A stretch of DNA of 64,000 nucleotides from Neptunomonas qingdaonensis (GCF_900113275.1 NZ_FOOU01000007.1:124001-188000), one strand, 5' to 3'; shown: positions 44,310 through 54,015, counted from the stretch's first letter. The notes: generated by a model from the sequence alone, not told the origin. Translations and numbers: made by a program.

Positions 44310-44381
44310 TAATAAGTCTTTATTCATTCCGCATCATGTGCAGCGCAATGTAACCTTTATCTCTTTACGAACGGCTAAAAA

Positions 44382-45671
44382 TCAAACCTTAATGCTGGCG
44401 AGTTCCGTGACCGGTTCGTCTGCATTATAGATAGACTCATCCACTTCATTTTCAGACTTTCCGATTAATAAGGCTACCATCAAGTCGCCGGATACGTTTA
44501 CCGAGGTGCGTGCCATATCAAGGATGCGGTCAATACCTGCGATAATAGCCAGCCCTTCCATTGGTAAACCAACAGTCGTTAGTACCAGCGATAGCATGAT
44601 GAGTCCAGCACCAGGCACGCCTGCTGTTCCGATAGATGCCAATGTTGCTGTTGCAATAATTGTCAGATAATCGCCTGTGCTAAGGTCAATGCCGAAAGCC
44701 TGAGCAACAAACAGAGCGGCAACACCCTGGTACAAAGCGGTACCGTCCATGTTGATGGTTGCGCCCAGTGGTAGGACGAAGCTGGCGGTTCCTTTGGAAA
44801 TCCCCAGGTTTTCGCGAGCACAGCGGATGCTGACAGGTAATGTGCCTGAGCTACTAGTAGAAGAGAACGCCACCATTTGTGCGTTGACGATACCCTTCAG
44901 GTATTTTACGGGATTCAGGCCTGCTATCAGGGTTACTGCTCCGGTATAAACCAATAGGACCTGCACGACGCAGCCAAGGTATACAGCCCCAATAACTTTT
45001 AACAGAGGTAATAGAACATCCAGACCGTATTTTCCTGCAACCCATGCCATCAGTGCAAAGATTCCGTAGGGTGCAAACTTCATTACCAATTCGGTTAGTT
45101 TGTACATGGCTTCAGCAAGGCTGTTAAACAGTTGAACAGCGGGCTCAGCTTTTTCACCGATCATATTCAGCGCGATGCCCAGACCTAAAGCGAAGACGAT
45201 AATCTGCAGAATTTTACCACCGGCTAACGCTTCGATAGGGTTTTTAGGGATAAGTCCAAGAATGGTGCTAACGAGGCTGGGTGCTTCGGTTGACGCGGCT
45301 GCTGCCGTGGTGCTAGCGACCATGTTAAGGCCATCTCCCGGTGTAAGCAGGGCGCCCAGGCCTAAACCTATAGTGATGGCGACAGCGGTTGTCATCAAAT
45401 ACAGGACAATGGCTTTGACACCCATGCGGCCCATCTTGGCGCTATCTTGCATGGCGGTTACGCCTACCACCAGAGAGCAGAATACCAAGGGGACGATCAG
45501 CATTTTAATCGCGTTGATAAACAGGGTACCTATGGGTTTCAGGATCTCTGCGTCGGGCCCCATGACGGCACCAACGGCGACACCCGCGAGCATGCCGATA
45601 AATATTTTTTTCCAGAGTGCAAGACCACCCCATAACCCTTTTTTCTGTGCGGATACACTTGCTGTAGACAT
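44382..45671 (-). CDS. Dicarboxylate/amino acid:cation symporter (DAACS, GltP/DctA type)
   Basis: 429 residues with the DAACS topology of about eight membrane helices and two hairpins. The Ser-rich hairpin FSSTSSSGTLPVSIRCARENLGI and the substrate motif NMDGTALYQGVAALFVAQAFGI are intact, as is the AGVPGAGLIMLSLVL hairpin. GAGG precedes the ATG. It lies 102 nt after aspA on the same strand, with no promoter seen between, so it probably imports aspartate, glutamate or C4-dicarboxylates for aspA. Confidence 0.9.
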   Translation of the reverse strand: MSTASVSAQKKGLWGGLALWKKIFIGMLAGVAVGAVMGPDAEILKPIGTLFINAIKMLIVPLVFCSLVVGVTAMQDSAKMGRMGVKAIVLYLMTTAVAITIGLGLGALLTPGDGLNMVASTTAAAASTEAPSLVSTILGLIPKNPIEALAGGKILQIIVFALGLGIALNMIGEKAEPAVQLFNSLAEAMYKLTELVMKFAPYGIFALMAWVAGKYGLDVLLPLLKVIGAVYLGCVVQVLLVYTGAVTLIAGLNPVKYLKGIVNAQMVAFSSTSSSGTLPVSIRCARENLGISKGTASFVLPLGATINMDGTALYQGVAALFVAQAFGIDLSTGDYLTIIATATLASIGTAGVPGAGLIMLSLVLTTVGLPMEGLAIIAGIDRILDMARTSVNVSGDLMVALLIGKSENEVDESIYNADEPVTELASIKV

Positions 45672-45773
45672 AAGTAAACCTCGTTGAGTTATTGTCGTTA
45701 TAATTTTTTAATTATCGTTTTGAACTGTTTGCGTTTTTCTCACAATGGGTATGTAAATATCTCCCGGGGCTAA

Positions 45774-47180
45774 TTAACGGCCCGGAAGAATCATATTTTC
45801 CGGTTTAAGAATTTGTTCTAGCTCCTCGTCGGATAGCAGACCTTCTTCCCGAACTAAATCAAGTACACTGCTGCCGCTGGCGAGTGCTGCCTTGGCAATG
45901 CGAGTGGCATTTTCATAGCCGATATGTGGATTCAAAGCGGTGATGACACCTATGCTGTTATCTACCTGAGCACGGCAGACTTCAACATTGGCGGTGATCC
46001 CACTAATACAACGGTGCTCTAGCATCGGCATCGCTTTGCTGAGCAAGCGAATTGACTCCAGAACGTTATAAGCAATCAGTGGTTCCATCGCATTGAGCTG
46101 TAATTGTCCGGCTTCTGCCGCAAAAGAGACGGCCAGGTCATTTCCTATTACCTGATAAGCAACCTGATTAACCGCTTCAGGAATCACAGGATTTATCTTG
46201 CCTGGCATAATCGAGCTGCCGGGTTGTTGTGGTGGCAAGTTGATCTCATTTAATCCGGCACGTGGGCCCATGCTGAGCAAACGCAGGTCATTGGATATTT
46301 TGGATAACTTGATAGCAAGGCGTTTGAGCATTCCGGAGAATAATACAAATGCGCCCATATCAGAGCTGGCTTCGATTAAATCTGTCGCTTGGACTAACGG
46401 GAAACCACTGATTCTCGCCAGTGCGGTAACGGCTCGTTTGCCATAACGCTCATCTGCGTTGATACCTGTACCGATAGCCGTACCGCCCAGATTTACTTCG
46501 TGCAGTAATTCAGCAAGGCCGGCAATCCGGTCGACATCTTCTCCCAACGTTGAGGCCCAGCTTTGAAACTCTTGGCCCAAGGTCATCGGAACAGCATCCT
46601 GCAACTGGGTGCGGCCCATTTTGATCACGTCGATAAATTCAACTGCTTTTGCAGACATAGCTTGCTGCAGGGAGCGCAGCGCTATGACCAAGTCACCGTG
46701 ACTAAGCAAAATGGCGACACGAACGGCGGTTGGGTAGGCGTCGTTAGTGGATTGCGACATGTTGACGTCATTATTGGGGTGCAGGTGCTGGTAGTCGCCT
46801 TTCTTTTGTCCTAACAATTCCAGCGCGATATTGGCGATCACTTCGTTGGCATTCATGTTGGTTGAAGTACCAGCACCGCCCTGAATCATGTCGACGCTGA
46901 ACTGATCGTGATATTCGCCATCAATAACTTTCTGACAAGCAAGATCAATGGGTTTGGCACGGTTTGGCTCCAGATAGCCGAGCTGAAGGTTGGCTCTGGC
47001 GGCAGCCTGCTTCACCATGCCTAATGCACGCACAAGGTGTGGGAAGTGGCAGAGCGTGACGCCGCTGAGATCGAAGTTTTGTTGGGCGCGCCACGTCTGG
47101 ATGCCATAAAAAGCATCGGCAGGAATCTGGGCTTCACCAAGTAGATCTTTTTCTGTACGGGTTGCTACTGTGTCTGTCAT
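45774..47180 (-). CDS. aspA: Aspartate ammonia-lyase
   Basis: 468 residues from ATG 47180. A longer frame starts at 47222, but the sigma-54 promoter predicts transcription from about 47214, inside that extension, and MTDTVATRTEKDLLGEAQ is the usual family opening. Hallmarks are QGGAGTSTNMNANEVIAN and the fumarase/aspartase signature GSSIMPGKINPVIPE. The enzyme deaminates aspartate to fumarate. It lies upstream of a dicarboxylate/amino acid symporter, so uptake and catabolism are paired. Confidence 0.93.
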   Translation of the reverse strand: MTDTVATRTEKDLLGEAQIPADAFYGIQTWRAQQNFDLSGVTLCHFPHLVRALGMVKQAAARANLQLGYLEPNRAKPIDLACQKVIDGEYHDQFSVDMIQGGAGTSTNMNANEVIANIALELLGQKKGDYQHLHPNNDVNMSQSTNDAYPTAVRVAILLSHGDLVIALRSLQQAMSAKAVEFIDVIKMGRTQLQDAVPMTLGQEFQSWASTLGEDVDRIAGLAELLHEVNLGGTAIGTGINADERYGKRAVTALARISGFPLVQATDLIEASSDMGAFVLFSGMLKRLAIKLSKISNDLRLLSMGPRAGLNEINLPPQQPGSSIMPGKINPVIPEAVNQVAYQVIGNDLAVSFAAEAGQLQLNAMEPLIAYNVLESIRLLSKAMPMLEHRCISGITANVEVCRAQVDNSIGVITALNPHIGYENATRIAKAALASGSSVLDLVREEGLLSDEELEQILKPENMILPGR

Positions 47181-47224
47181 TTTTTGTGGCTGCTCAGTTA
47201 TTATTTGATCTGTGATGTTCATAA

Positions 47225-47241
47225 AGCAAGTGGGGTGCCAA
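47225..47241 (-). promoter_or_regulatory. Sigma-54 (-24/-12) promoter of aspA
   Basis: On the minus strand TGGCAC (47240-47235), five bases, TTGC (47229-47226), then T: a full match to the core consensus TGGCAC-N5-TTGC. It lies 45-60 bases upstream of the chosen aspA start. A sigma-54 activator gene with a GAFTGA motif lies within 3 kb. Confidence 0.8.
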
Positions 47242-47413
47242 TACGGAAATTTATTTTTAACTATATGAATTTTATCTATTTTAATTAAAATCTTGTAATC
47301 TGTTCTTGGATTAAATGGCTATAACTTTTGTTATGGGATGGAGGGCTTAGCTGTAGCAAATCTTACTGAAACGCAGCGCTGCCGGGCTCGGTTCCGGGTA
47401 TAACGGTTGTTAT

Positions 47414-47448
47414 GGTTATAACCCTGGTTATAAGGGAAAGGTTATAAG
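47414..47448. repeat. Three direct repeats GGTTATAA upstream of aspA
   Basis: GGTTATAAC (47414-47422), GGTTATAAG (47426-47434) and GGTTATAAG (47440-47448), with starts 12 and 14 bp apart; the latter two are followed by GGGAA. They lie about 175-220 bp upstream of the sigma-54 promoter, a usual enhancer distance, in a 420-bp region (47181-47600) otherwise without a gene. Confidence 0.6.
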
Positions 47449-47600
47449 GGAAGGGATATAAAAAAATGGTTATTTGGTAATGACTTTAGAGTCATCGATT
47501 TAAGGGGGCGCTTACAGGTGAACGTTGAGATCACAATTTTCTCTGTTAGTTATACTTAAACAACTGGTAGAGTGCTGCTCTTTAAACGAAGGGACTCATA

Positions 47601-48401
47601 ATGGAACTGGATATTACGCTCATTATCATCCTGCTGGTAACGGGGTTTGGCGCGGGTATGATTGATGCAATAGCGGGTGGCGGTGGCTTGATAACCTTAC
47701 CTGTATTGTTGTCCACAGGCATGAGCCCGGTAGAAGCATTAGCGACTAATAAGTTGCAGGGGAGTTTTGGCACTCTGGCTGCATCTGTCTATTTTGTACG
47801 AAAGAAATTGGTTGATCTGTCCCAGATGAAGTTGATGATTAGCTGCACTTTTGTCGGGGCTGTTCTCGGGACCTTGATTGTTCAGCAGATTGATACCAGC
47901 CTTCTCGCATCTATTATGCCGCTATTACTGGTATTAATAGCCTTGTATTTTATGTTTTCCAAACGTATCGGTGATGAAGACCGGGACCGTAAAGTCAGCA
48001 ATGCTGTGTTTGCTTTTGTTTTTACCTTCGCCATTGGTTTTTATGATGGATTTTTCGGGCCAGGAACCGGAACTTTTTTTGCAGTAGCTTTTATCTCTTT
48101 GCTGGGCTTCAGCATGGCCAGAGCAACTGCGCACACCAAGGTGTTGAACTTTACCTCGAATATCGCTTCGTTAATCTTCTTTGCTATGGGTGGCAATATT
48201 ATCTGGGTAGCAGGTTTTATTATGGCGGCAGGGCAGTTGGTCGGTGGTCAGCTCGGCGCGCGTATGGTGGTGAGCAAAGGGGTGAGTCTTATTCGGCCTT
48301 TGATTGTTGTGGTAACGCTGGCAATGTCTGCCAGGTTATTATTTGATCAGTATCATCAGGGAAGTCAGCTCGTCGGACAACTACTCAGCTGGTTTGGTTG
48401 A
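47601..48401 (+). CDS. TSUP (TauE/SafE) family permease
   Basis: 266 residues with about eight membrane segments. The family pattern GFGAGMIDAIAGGGGLITLP near residue 15 and FDGFFGPGTGTF-like (YDGFFGPGTGTFFAVAF) in the second half are clear. TSUP proteins export or import organosulfonates, sulfite or other anions; substrate not determined. Its stop is only four bases from the stop of the convergent response-regulator gene, and no terminator fits between them. Confidence 0.88.
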   Translation: MELDITLIIILLVTGFGAGMIDAIAGGGGLITLPVLLSTGMSPVEALATNKLQGSFGTLAASVYFVRKKLVDLSQMKLMISCTFVGAVLGTLIVQQIDTSLLASIMPLLLVLIALYFMFSKRIGDEDRDRKVSNAVFAFVFTFAIGFYDGFFGPGTGTFFAVAFISLLGFSMARATAHTKVLNFTSNIASLIFFAMGGNIIWVAGFIMAAGQLVGGQLGARMVVSKGVSLIRPLIVVVTLAMSARLLFDQYHQGSQLVGQLLSWFG

Positions 48402-48405
48402 TTTT

Positions 48406-49833
48406 TTATTCTCCCGGTCGGGATTTTTTCAGGCGCTTACTCAGTGCCGGTTGTGATATGCCTAATAACCGGGCAGCCAGTGACTGGTTGTTATCGGCGC
48501 GCTTTAGTGCTTCTTCTACTAACAGGTTATCCATCTGCGCGAGTGTCGGCAGCGGGCCTTCAGGGTTAAATGTAGCGAGACTTTCACTTGGCTGACCGCG
48601 GGTGCTCTCCTTCGTTTCGATATTCTGCCCAATCACCTGACGGAATACTTCCATCGAAAGTAAGTGTGAGCGGTGTTGTGTAACGGCATCAAAAATAAGC
48701 GCACGTAATTCACGAATATTTCCCGGGAAGTGGTAGTTGCTCAGCAGTAGGGGTAGCTCCGGTGGATAACCCGGTACGGGTTTTCCAATCTCTGCGGCTG
48801 CCTGCGTGAGAAAATGGTCGAGCAACAAAGGCAGGTCATCTTTGCGTTGACGTAGAGGCGGGATGTGGATTTTATGTGTGCAGAGGCGGTAATACAGGTC
48901 ACGGCGGAAGCTGCCATCGGCTTGTCGTTGTTGTAATTCCTGGTGGGTGGCGACGATAACCCGCGCGCGGATACGTTTGGGACGATCGCTGCCCAAGGGG
49001 TAATACTCACCCTCTTGTAGCAGACGTAACAGCTTTACTTGTGATGCCATGCTCAGGTCGCCAATCTCATCGAGAAAGAGCGTGCCTCCAGCCGCTTCTT
49101 CAATCAATCCTGCCCGGCTGCGTTCTGCGCCGGTAAAAGCTCCTCGCTGGTGGCCAAATAAGGTATCAGCAAAAATATTGTCATCTAGCCCTGCAACATT
49201 GACGGAGACCAAGGGACCGGAGCGTTTACTTAGCTGGTGGGCTGCTTTCGCCAGTAGCTCTTTACCCGTGCCGCTTTCGCCACATATCAATAAGGGTTGG
49301 TTGCTTGGCGCTACCGACTCCAGATATTGAAATACAGCTCGCATCTGATGACTTCGGCTGATAATGGGCTCGAATACATGCGGGCTTTCAAGGCTGTTGT
49401 TAAGGATGCGTTGTCCGAGTGCTAAGTTCTCTCTGCGCATTTCCTGCATACGTATAGCCCGCTTAATTCCTTCGATCAGACGGCCTTCTTCACTGGTTTT
49501 GACGAAATAATCGAAGGCACCCTGTTGTAGGCATTTGACCGCAGATTCAATTTGGTTCAGGCCGCTGATAATAATGACGGAAATGTCAGGGTGTTGTTCT
49601 GTGATCAACTCCAGTAACTGCTGACCTGACAGATGCGGCATGGTCAGGTCGAGCAATACCAGCCCGATATGCTCGCATTCTAGTATCCCCATTACTTCGC
49701 GGCTGTCGTTACAGCGGTGGATATGAGTAATTCCGCCGCTGCGCTCGAGTGTAATGCTAAGGCTGCGAAGGAAAGATGCTTCATCATCAACCAGTAATAC
49801 GCCGAATTCTGGATATTGGGTCTGGTTGATCAT
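48406..49833 (-). CDS. Sigma-54-dependent response regulator (NtrC/DctD/AauR-like)
   Basis: 475 residues. The receiver domain is residues 10-125 with Asp16/Asp17 and phospho-acceptor Asp62 (LVLLDLTMPH). The AAA+ domain has Walker A GESGTGKE at 185-192, GAFTGA at 231-236 and Walker B LFLDEIGDL at 252-260. A Fis-type helix-turn-helix is at the end (NQSLAARLLGISQPALSKRL). GAFTGA is the loop that contacts sigma-54. It overlaps the kinase gene by 4 nt (ATGA), so the pair is one unit, and it likely drives the aspA promoter. Confidence 0.92.
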   Translation of the reverse strand: MINQTQYPEFGVLLVDDEASFLRSLSITLERSGGITHIHRCNDSREVMGILECEHIGLVLLDLTMPHLSGQQLLELITEQHPDISVIIISGLNQIESAVKCLQQGAFDYFVKTSEEGRLIEGIKRAIRMQEMRRENLALGQRILNNSLESPHVFEPIISRSHQMRAVFQYLESVAPSNQPLLICGESGTGKELLAKAAHQLSKRSGPLVSVNVAGLDDNIFADTLFGHQRGAFTGAERSRAGLIEEAAGGTLFLDEIGDLSMASQVKLLRLLQEGEYYPLGSDRPKRIRARVIVATHQELQQRQADGSFRRDLYYRLCTHKIHIPPLRQRKDDLPLLLDHFLTQAAAEIGKPVPGYPPELPLLLSNYHFPGNIRELRALIFDAVTQHRSHLLSMEVFRQVIGQNIETKESTRGQPSESLATFNPEGPLPTLAQMDNLLVEEALKRADNNQSLAARLLGISQPALSKRLKKSRPGE

Positions 49834-51521
49834 GTTTTATCTCCGTTAATCGGTAGCGCCAGTATGACACGTGTGCCCTGTTTGGGTGTTGATTCAAATG
49901 TCAGTAGGCCGTTGTGGGCTAATACAATGCCGCTGGAAACAGACAGCCCAAGTCCGGTGCCCCCTTGCTCACGCCGGGTAGTGAAAAAGGGATCTAGCAG
50001 ACGGGATAGGTTCCCGGCTTCGATCCCGCAACCTTCGTCCTTTATTTCCAGACAAACCTGCTGCTCTGCAGATAAAGCGTAGGTGTGTACGTTAATTGCT
50101 TTACTGCGATCGCTTAACGCCTGGCAGGCATTAATGATCAGGTTGATAATGACCTGTTCGATTCTCTGGGCGTTACCTTTAATGGTTGGCAGGTTGCTGC
50201 TGTAACTGACCGTGAAGTGGTCGGTGCTATTATTGATCGAGTTTTCGGCGAGGCGCACGGCGGTGGCAACTACATCATTAAAATTAAAGGGTTCACGGAT
50301 ATCATCGTTTTCTTGGCGGGAAAAATCTTTCAGGTCATTGACGATCCGTTTAATGCGGCGTGCGCCTTCGTGCATATCCTTGAGCAGAGCCGGGATTTCA
50401 TCACGCATCTGAGAATATGACAGCCCGCCGAGCAGAAAGTCGCCATGCTGTGCGTAGTGCTGCTCCAGCACTTCGTCGCAGTCTTGCCAGGCTTCCTGAA
50501 TAACCGGCATATTCAGGAGTAAAAGCCCGGTGGGGTTGTTGATCTCGTGAGCAACCCCCGAGACTAAAATACCCAACGAAGTCATTTTGTCGGCCTGAAT
50601 AAGTTGCTGTTGTTGAATGTGAAGTTCGGAAGTGCGTTTATCGACCTGGCGTTTCAGCATGCGGTTCCAGGTAATGCTACCGCCAAGAAAGAGTAGTAGC
50701 AGTGCAGATAAAGACGCTGCCCACTTTCCCCATTGTTTCCAGGGGAGGCCTTTTTCTTGCAGTGGCCCTAGCCAGGTATTATAAATCTGTTGCTGGCGGC
50801 CGGTGTTTTTTAGAATCGCCAGTCCTTCACTAAACTGCGCCAGCAGGTCTTCATTGCCTTTTAGTACGGCATATCCATAATGCTGAGCCTGGAAGGGTTT
50901 GCCGACGGGCAGGATATTGGACAAACCTAACTCTTTACCCAGATAAAGGCCGGGGAGGTTGGCGACCAGAGCAAAGTCATGTTTGCCGGCCGCCAGTTGG
51001 CGTAGAGCATCGGCGTGGGTTTCGGCAGTAAAAAGTCGGGCCCCGACATCATTCTGTAGCAGGTAGTCATGCATGATACCGTTTTTTTGCACAACAACGT
51101 CTTTGTCCCGCAGTTCTGTTAAGGAAGCTGCGCGAGGCTCACCACGGCGAGCAAAGATAGATTGGTGAACAATGGCATGCGCTGGGCTAAAGTCGAAGGT
51201 TTCGCGGCGTTCTGGTGAGTTGGCCATGCCTTGCAAGGCATCAATCTCTCCTACTTCAAGTGCCTTACGTACATCTGCCCAGTCGGAGAAACGGAATGCT
51301 ACCTTCATGCCCATGACTTCGGCAATGGCGAGTGTCAGTTCTACGTTATAGCCACTGGGTTGTCCTTTATGGTTGATAAATTCATAAGGAGGGTAGTTGT
51401 AGTCACCGCCTATGAGTACCGTTTGGTCTGCTGATAACGCACGGGTGCCGGCAAGCGAGCTTAACGACGTTAGGAAGATGAGGAGAAAATTGCATAATCG
51501 TTGGCGGTTTTTTAAATTCAT
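49830..51521 (-). CDS. Sensor histidine kinase with periplasmic amino-acid-binding-type domain
   Basis: 563 residues from ATG 51521, giving a Sec signal (about 1-30); a start at 51557 adds twelve residues. Residues about 35-255 are a SBP_bac_3 domain (GDYNYPPYEFINHKGQPSGYNVELTLAIAEVMG; DALQGMANSPERRETFDFS), the fold that binds polar amino acids. A membrane segment follows at about 267-285. The kinase core has the H box SGVAHEINNPTG (His325), the N box LIINACQAL, and the G box DEGCGIEAG ... GGTGLGLSV. It probably senses an acidic amino acid directly. Confidence 0.9.
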   Translation of the reverse strand: MNLKNRQRLCNFLLIFLTSLSSLAGTRALSADQTVLIGGDYNYPPYEFINHKGQPSGYNVELTLAIAEVMGMKVAFRFSDWADVRKALEVGEIDALQGMANSPERRETFDFSPAHAIVHQSIFARRGEPRAASLTELRDKDVVVQKNGIMHDYLLQNDVGARLFTAETHADALRQLAAGKHDFALVANLPGLYLGKELGLSNILPVGKPFQAQHYGYAVLKGNEDLLAQFSEGLAILKNTGRQQQIYNTWLGPLQEKGLPWKQWGKWAASLSALLLLFLGGSITWNRMLKRQVDKRTSELHIQQQQLIQADKMTSLGILVSGVAHEINNPTGLLLLNMPVIQEAWQDCDEVLEQHYAQHGDFLLGGLSYSQMRDEIPALLKDMHEGARRIKRIVNDLKDFSRQENDDIREPFNFNDVVATAVRLAENSINNSTDHFTVSYSSNLPTIKGNAQRIEQVIINLIINACQALSDRSKAINVHTYALSAEQQVCLEIKDEGCGIEAGNLSRLLDPFFTTRREQGGTGLGLSVSSGIVLAHNGLLTFESTPKQGTRVILALPINGDKT

Positions 51522-51636
51522 AGGGATATAAGCAGTGTAGACTTTAGTCTCGATCATAGCGGTAACATGTAATGATTCATAGGTGGATGTTAGTTCCTGC
51601 TATAAATGAATGTCTTTTGGTCTCAGGAGGTTATTA

Positions 51637-52914
51637 GTGAAATCCCATCCGCAGCGGCAACAGATTGCAGATGAAGTACATGCACGTCCTTTTCAACAGT
51701 TGAGTTCACCGCTGAAAGTGATGCATTTTGCCATCATGAATGCCGAATATAGTACAGAGGATATTCTACAGTCTATTTCTGCCTTGTTTGTCGCCTGTGG
51801 TGCTCAACCTCTTGGAGCGAGTGCTAATTTTAGCTTTCAGGATGTCGATAAGCTATCCCTGCGTTGGGAGGCACATAACGAATTTTATACCTTAACTTTC
51901 TATTATTGTGGTGAACAGCAGAATTGGCAGCAATCGATGCCAGGTTTATCCCACGATTGGAGTGACAGAATTCTGGGTGAGCTGATTACCGGTGTGCAGA
52001 TTTTGGTGAAGCCCCGGGATCACAAAACAGATGGAGAAGCTCCTGATCAGGTGCCAGACGATATCTTTGGCGGTAACCAGGTGATTGGTTCTCATGTGAT
52101 GCGTAAAGCCGCAACGGTGTGGACAGATTTTAAGGCGCAGGGCAAGTTTGGATTGGATCGTATTCTGTTGCAGGATAATCATTTACATGATTACCAGTGC
52201 GGACGTTTGATCCAGCGTTTGTGTGAAATTGATACTTATCGGGCTGTCGCTTTACTGGGCCTGTCTCCGGCACGTTGTGCCATTACACAGGTTTCAACGC
52301 TGGCTGCCGAGTTATCTGTGATTACTGATCATTTGAGTAATCTTGAAGCGGGTGAAGAGTCTGGCGCCTTATCTGCATTGATGAATATGGCGGCGAAGAT
52401 AGAAGAGATTTCAGCAGAGACCGGGCATCGGTTTTCTGCTTCAGATGCTTATTATGCAGTAGTTTCGATGCGTATATCTGAATTGGAAGAGACGCGAATA
52501 GAAGGGCTGCAAACCATTGAGCAGTTTATTGATCGCCGTGTGGATCCGGCAATGCGCACATGCAAGGCCGCAGCAATGCGTCTTGATCGGATATCGCAGC
52601 GGATTGCGCGTGCCAGTAACTTGTTACGTTCCAGAATTGACCTGTCGACGGAGAAAAAAGTTCACGATCTGTTGAGTTCAATGAACAAACGAACACGTCG
52701 CCAGTTAACGCTCCAGGCTAAATTGGAGACGTTTTCGATCATAGTGGTGACCTATTATCTATTTGATCTGGCTGATAGAACCATCCGTTACCTTGCTTCC
52801 GGAAAAACGGAAGAGATGGCGACTAACGGTTTGGTCTATTCGTTGCCCGCTGTTGTGATGGGTGTCTGGTGGTATGTGCGCAGAGTAACGAAGGAGTTTA
52901 AGTCAGAGGATTAA
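51637..52914 (+). CDS. DUF3422 family membrane-associated protein
   Basis: 425 residues with a GTG start at 51637, supported by CAGGAGG six bases upstream; the ATG at 51610 lies before that site and is rejected. The family opening HPQRQQIADEVHARPFQQLS is present. A long helical region and a C-terminal pair of membrane segments (about 365-385 and 400-418) follow. Function unknown; conserved in proteobacteria. Confidence 0.87.
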   Translation: MKSHPQRQQIADEVHARPFQQLSSPLKVMHFAIMNAEYSTEDILQSISALFVACGAQPLGASANFSFQDVDKLSLRWEAHNEFYTLTFYYCGEQQNWQQSMPGLSHDWSDRILGELITGVQILVKPRDHKTDGEAPDQVPDDIFGGNQVIGSHVMRKAATVWTDFKAQGKFGLDRILLQDNHLHDYQCGRLIQRLCEIDTYRAVALLGLSPARCAITQVSTLAAELSVITDHLSNLEAGEESGALSALMNMAAKIEEISAETGHRFSASDAYYAVVSMRISELEETRIEGLQTIEQFIDRRVDPAMRTCKAAAMRLDRISQRIARASNLLRSRIDLSTEKKVHDLLSSMNKRTRRQLTLQAKLETFSIIVVTYYLFDLADRTIRYLASGKTEEMATNGLVYSLPAVVMGVWWYVRRVTKEFKSED

Positions 52915-53026
52915 CGGAGCACACATAAGCTCATCATGAATAAACGCTTTATGCTGAGTGATCCGTTATGCCTGACTTCTTGAGAATAAGTAGTTTTACC
53001 AGTAGCCGATTGATGCCAGAACCTGT

Positions 53027-53377
53027 TTATGAAAATACCGGCGCATCAAAGTCAGCTGGTTCATCGCTGTACACGCAGACATTCCATTTTTCAACCGGCC
53101 CATCTTCAGCTACGCAGTTGGTTTCGAAAAACTCAACGATCTCTTTGCGTTGGCAATGTGCTTCAAATGCTTCCCGGTTGCTCCAGATCTCATGGAAAGC
53201 GATCGGATAGCTGTCGCCTTCAGCGAACGGATTGGCCATGCGACGCGTGACGGTATACTGAATGCAGCCATCTTCACGTTGTGAGTTGGGTTCTAATGCT
53301 TGGAGTATTGCAAAAACCTCAGGTTCTTTGCCTGCTTTTGGTAAAAACTGGGCAGTACAATAAATCTTTTTAGACAT
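53027..53377 (-). CDS. Antibiotic biosynthesis monooxygenase (ABM) domain protein
   Basis: 116 residues from ATG 53377; the frame to 53410 extends into a terminator hairpin. The ferredoxin-like ABM fold shows YCTAQFLPKAGKEPEVFAIL and FHEIWSNREAFEAHCQRKEI. Such proteins act as quinol monooxygenases or heme-degrading enzymes; the substrate here is unknown. It follows ppa downstream on the same strand but a terminator separates them. Confidence 0.82.
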   Translation of the reverse strand: MSKKIYCTAQFLPKAGKEPEVFAILQALEPNSQREDGCIQYTVTRRMANPFAEGDSYPIAFHEIWSNREAFEAHCQRKEIVEFFETNCVAEDGPVEKWNVCVYSDEPADFDAPVFS

Positions 53378-53408
53378 CTGCTTCTCTTTGCTGCTGTGTG
53401 CTGAAAAC

Positions 53409-53442
53409 AAAAAAGCCTCCTATCATTACAAGGAGGCTTTTT
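53409..53442 (-). terminator. Strong terminator after ppa (bidirectional form)
   Basis: AAAAAGCCTCCT pairs perfectly over 12 bp with AGGAGGCTTTTT across a 9-nt loop (53422-53430). The A and T tails allow termination in either direction; it lies 37 nt after the ppa stop. Confidence 0.92.
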
Positions 53443-53478
53443 AGCGACTCTATTAAAAATAGAGCAGTTTAAAAAGTA

Positions 53479-54015
53479 TTACTTTTTAGAAGCTTCGTAC
53501 ATTTTGACACCGTCAAGGATCGCTGCGCGTGCTGCATCAGCACCTTCCCAACCATCTAGCTTAACCCATTTGCCTTCTTCCAGGCCTTTGTAGTTCTCGA
53601 AGAAATGCTTGATACGAGCTAATGTCATCTCAGGCAGGTCGCTGATGTCGTTAACATCTTTGTACATTTTCGTTAGTTTGTCGTGTGGTACCGCCAGCAA
53701 CTTCGCATCCTGACCGGCTTCATCAGTCATATTCAGGATACCAATTGGACGACAACGGATCACAGAGCCTGGAATAACCGGGTAAGGGGTCAGTACCAGT
53801 ACGTCAACAGCATCGCCGTCATCCGCCAGCGTATTGTTGATGTAACCGTAGTTGGCAGGGTAAAACATAGGCGCTGCCATGAAACGGTCAACGAAGATCG
53901 CGTCTTCTTCTTTTTCGATCTCGTATTTTACCGGGGAGCTTTCCGCCGGGATCTCGATGATCACGTAGATGTCGTTCGGTAGATCTTTACCTGCAGGCAC
54001 TTTTGCAAAGCTCAT
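53479..54015 (-). CDS. ppa: Inorganic pyrophosphatase (family I)
   Basis: 178 residues. Family I hallmarks are the Lys/Glu-rich start [40 protein letters not shown] with the catalytic Asp cluster, and the later [15 protein letters not shown] segment. It hydrolyses pyrophosphate to phosphate in the cytosol. A typical GAAGAAAC ribosome binding site lies upstream. Downstream of fbp on the same strand, 88 nt apart, and followed by a strong terminator. Confidence 0.95.
   Translation of the reverse strand: MSFAKVPAGKDLPNDIYVIIEIPAESSPVKYEIEKEEDAIFVDRFMAAPMFYPANYGYINNTLADDGDAVDVLVLTPYPVIPGSVIRCRPIGILNMTDEAGQDAKLLAVPHDKLTKMYKDVNDISDLPEMTLARIKHFFENYKGLEEGKWVKLDGWEGADAARAAILDGVKMYEASKK

Noticed and set aside
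47574-47588. Possible sigma-54 promoter before the TSUP gene (TGG ... TGCT)
   Set aside because: The spacing between the GG and GC elements is one base short and the -24 box lacks the CAC, so it does not meet the strict spacing rule.
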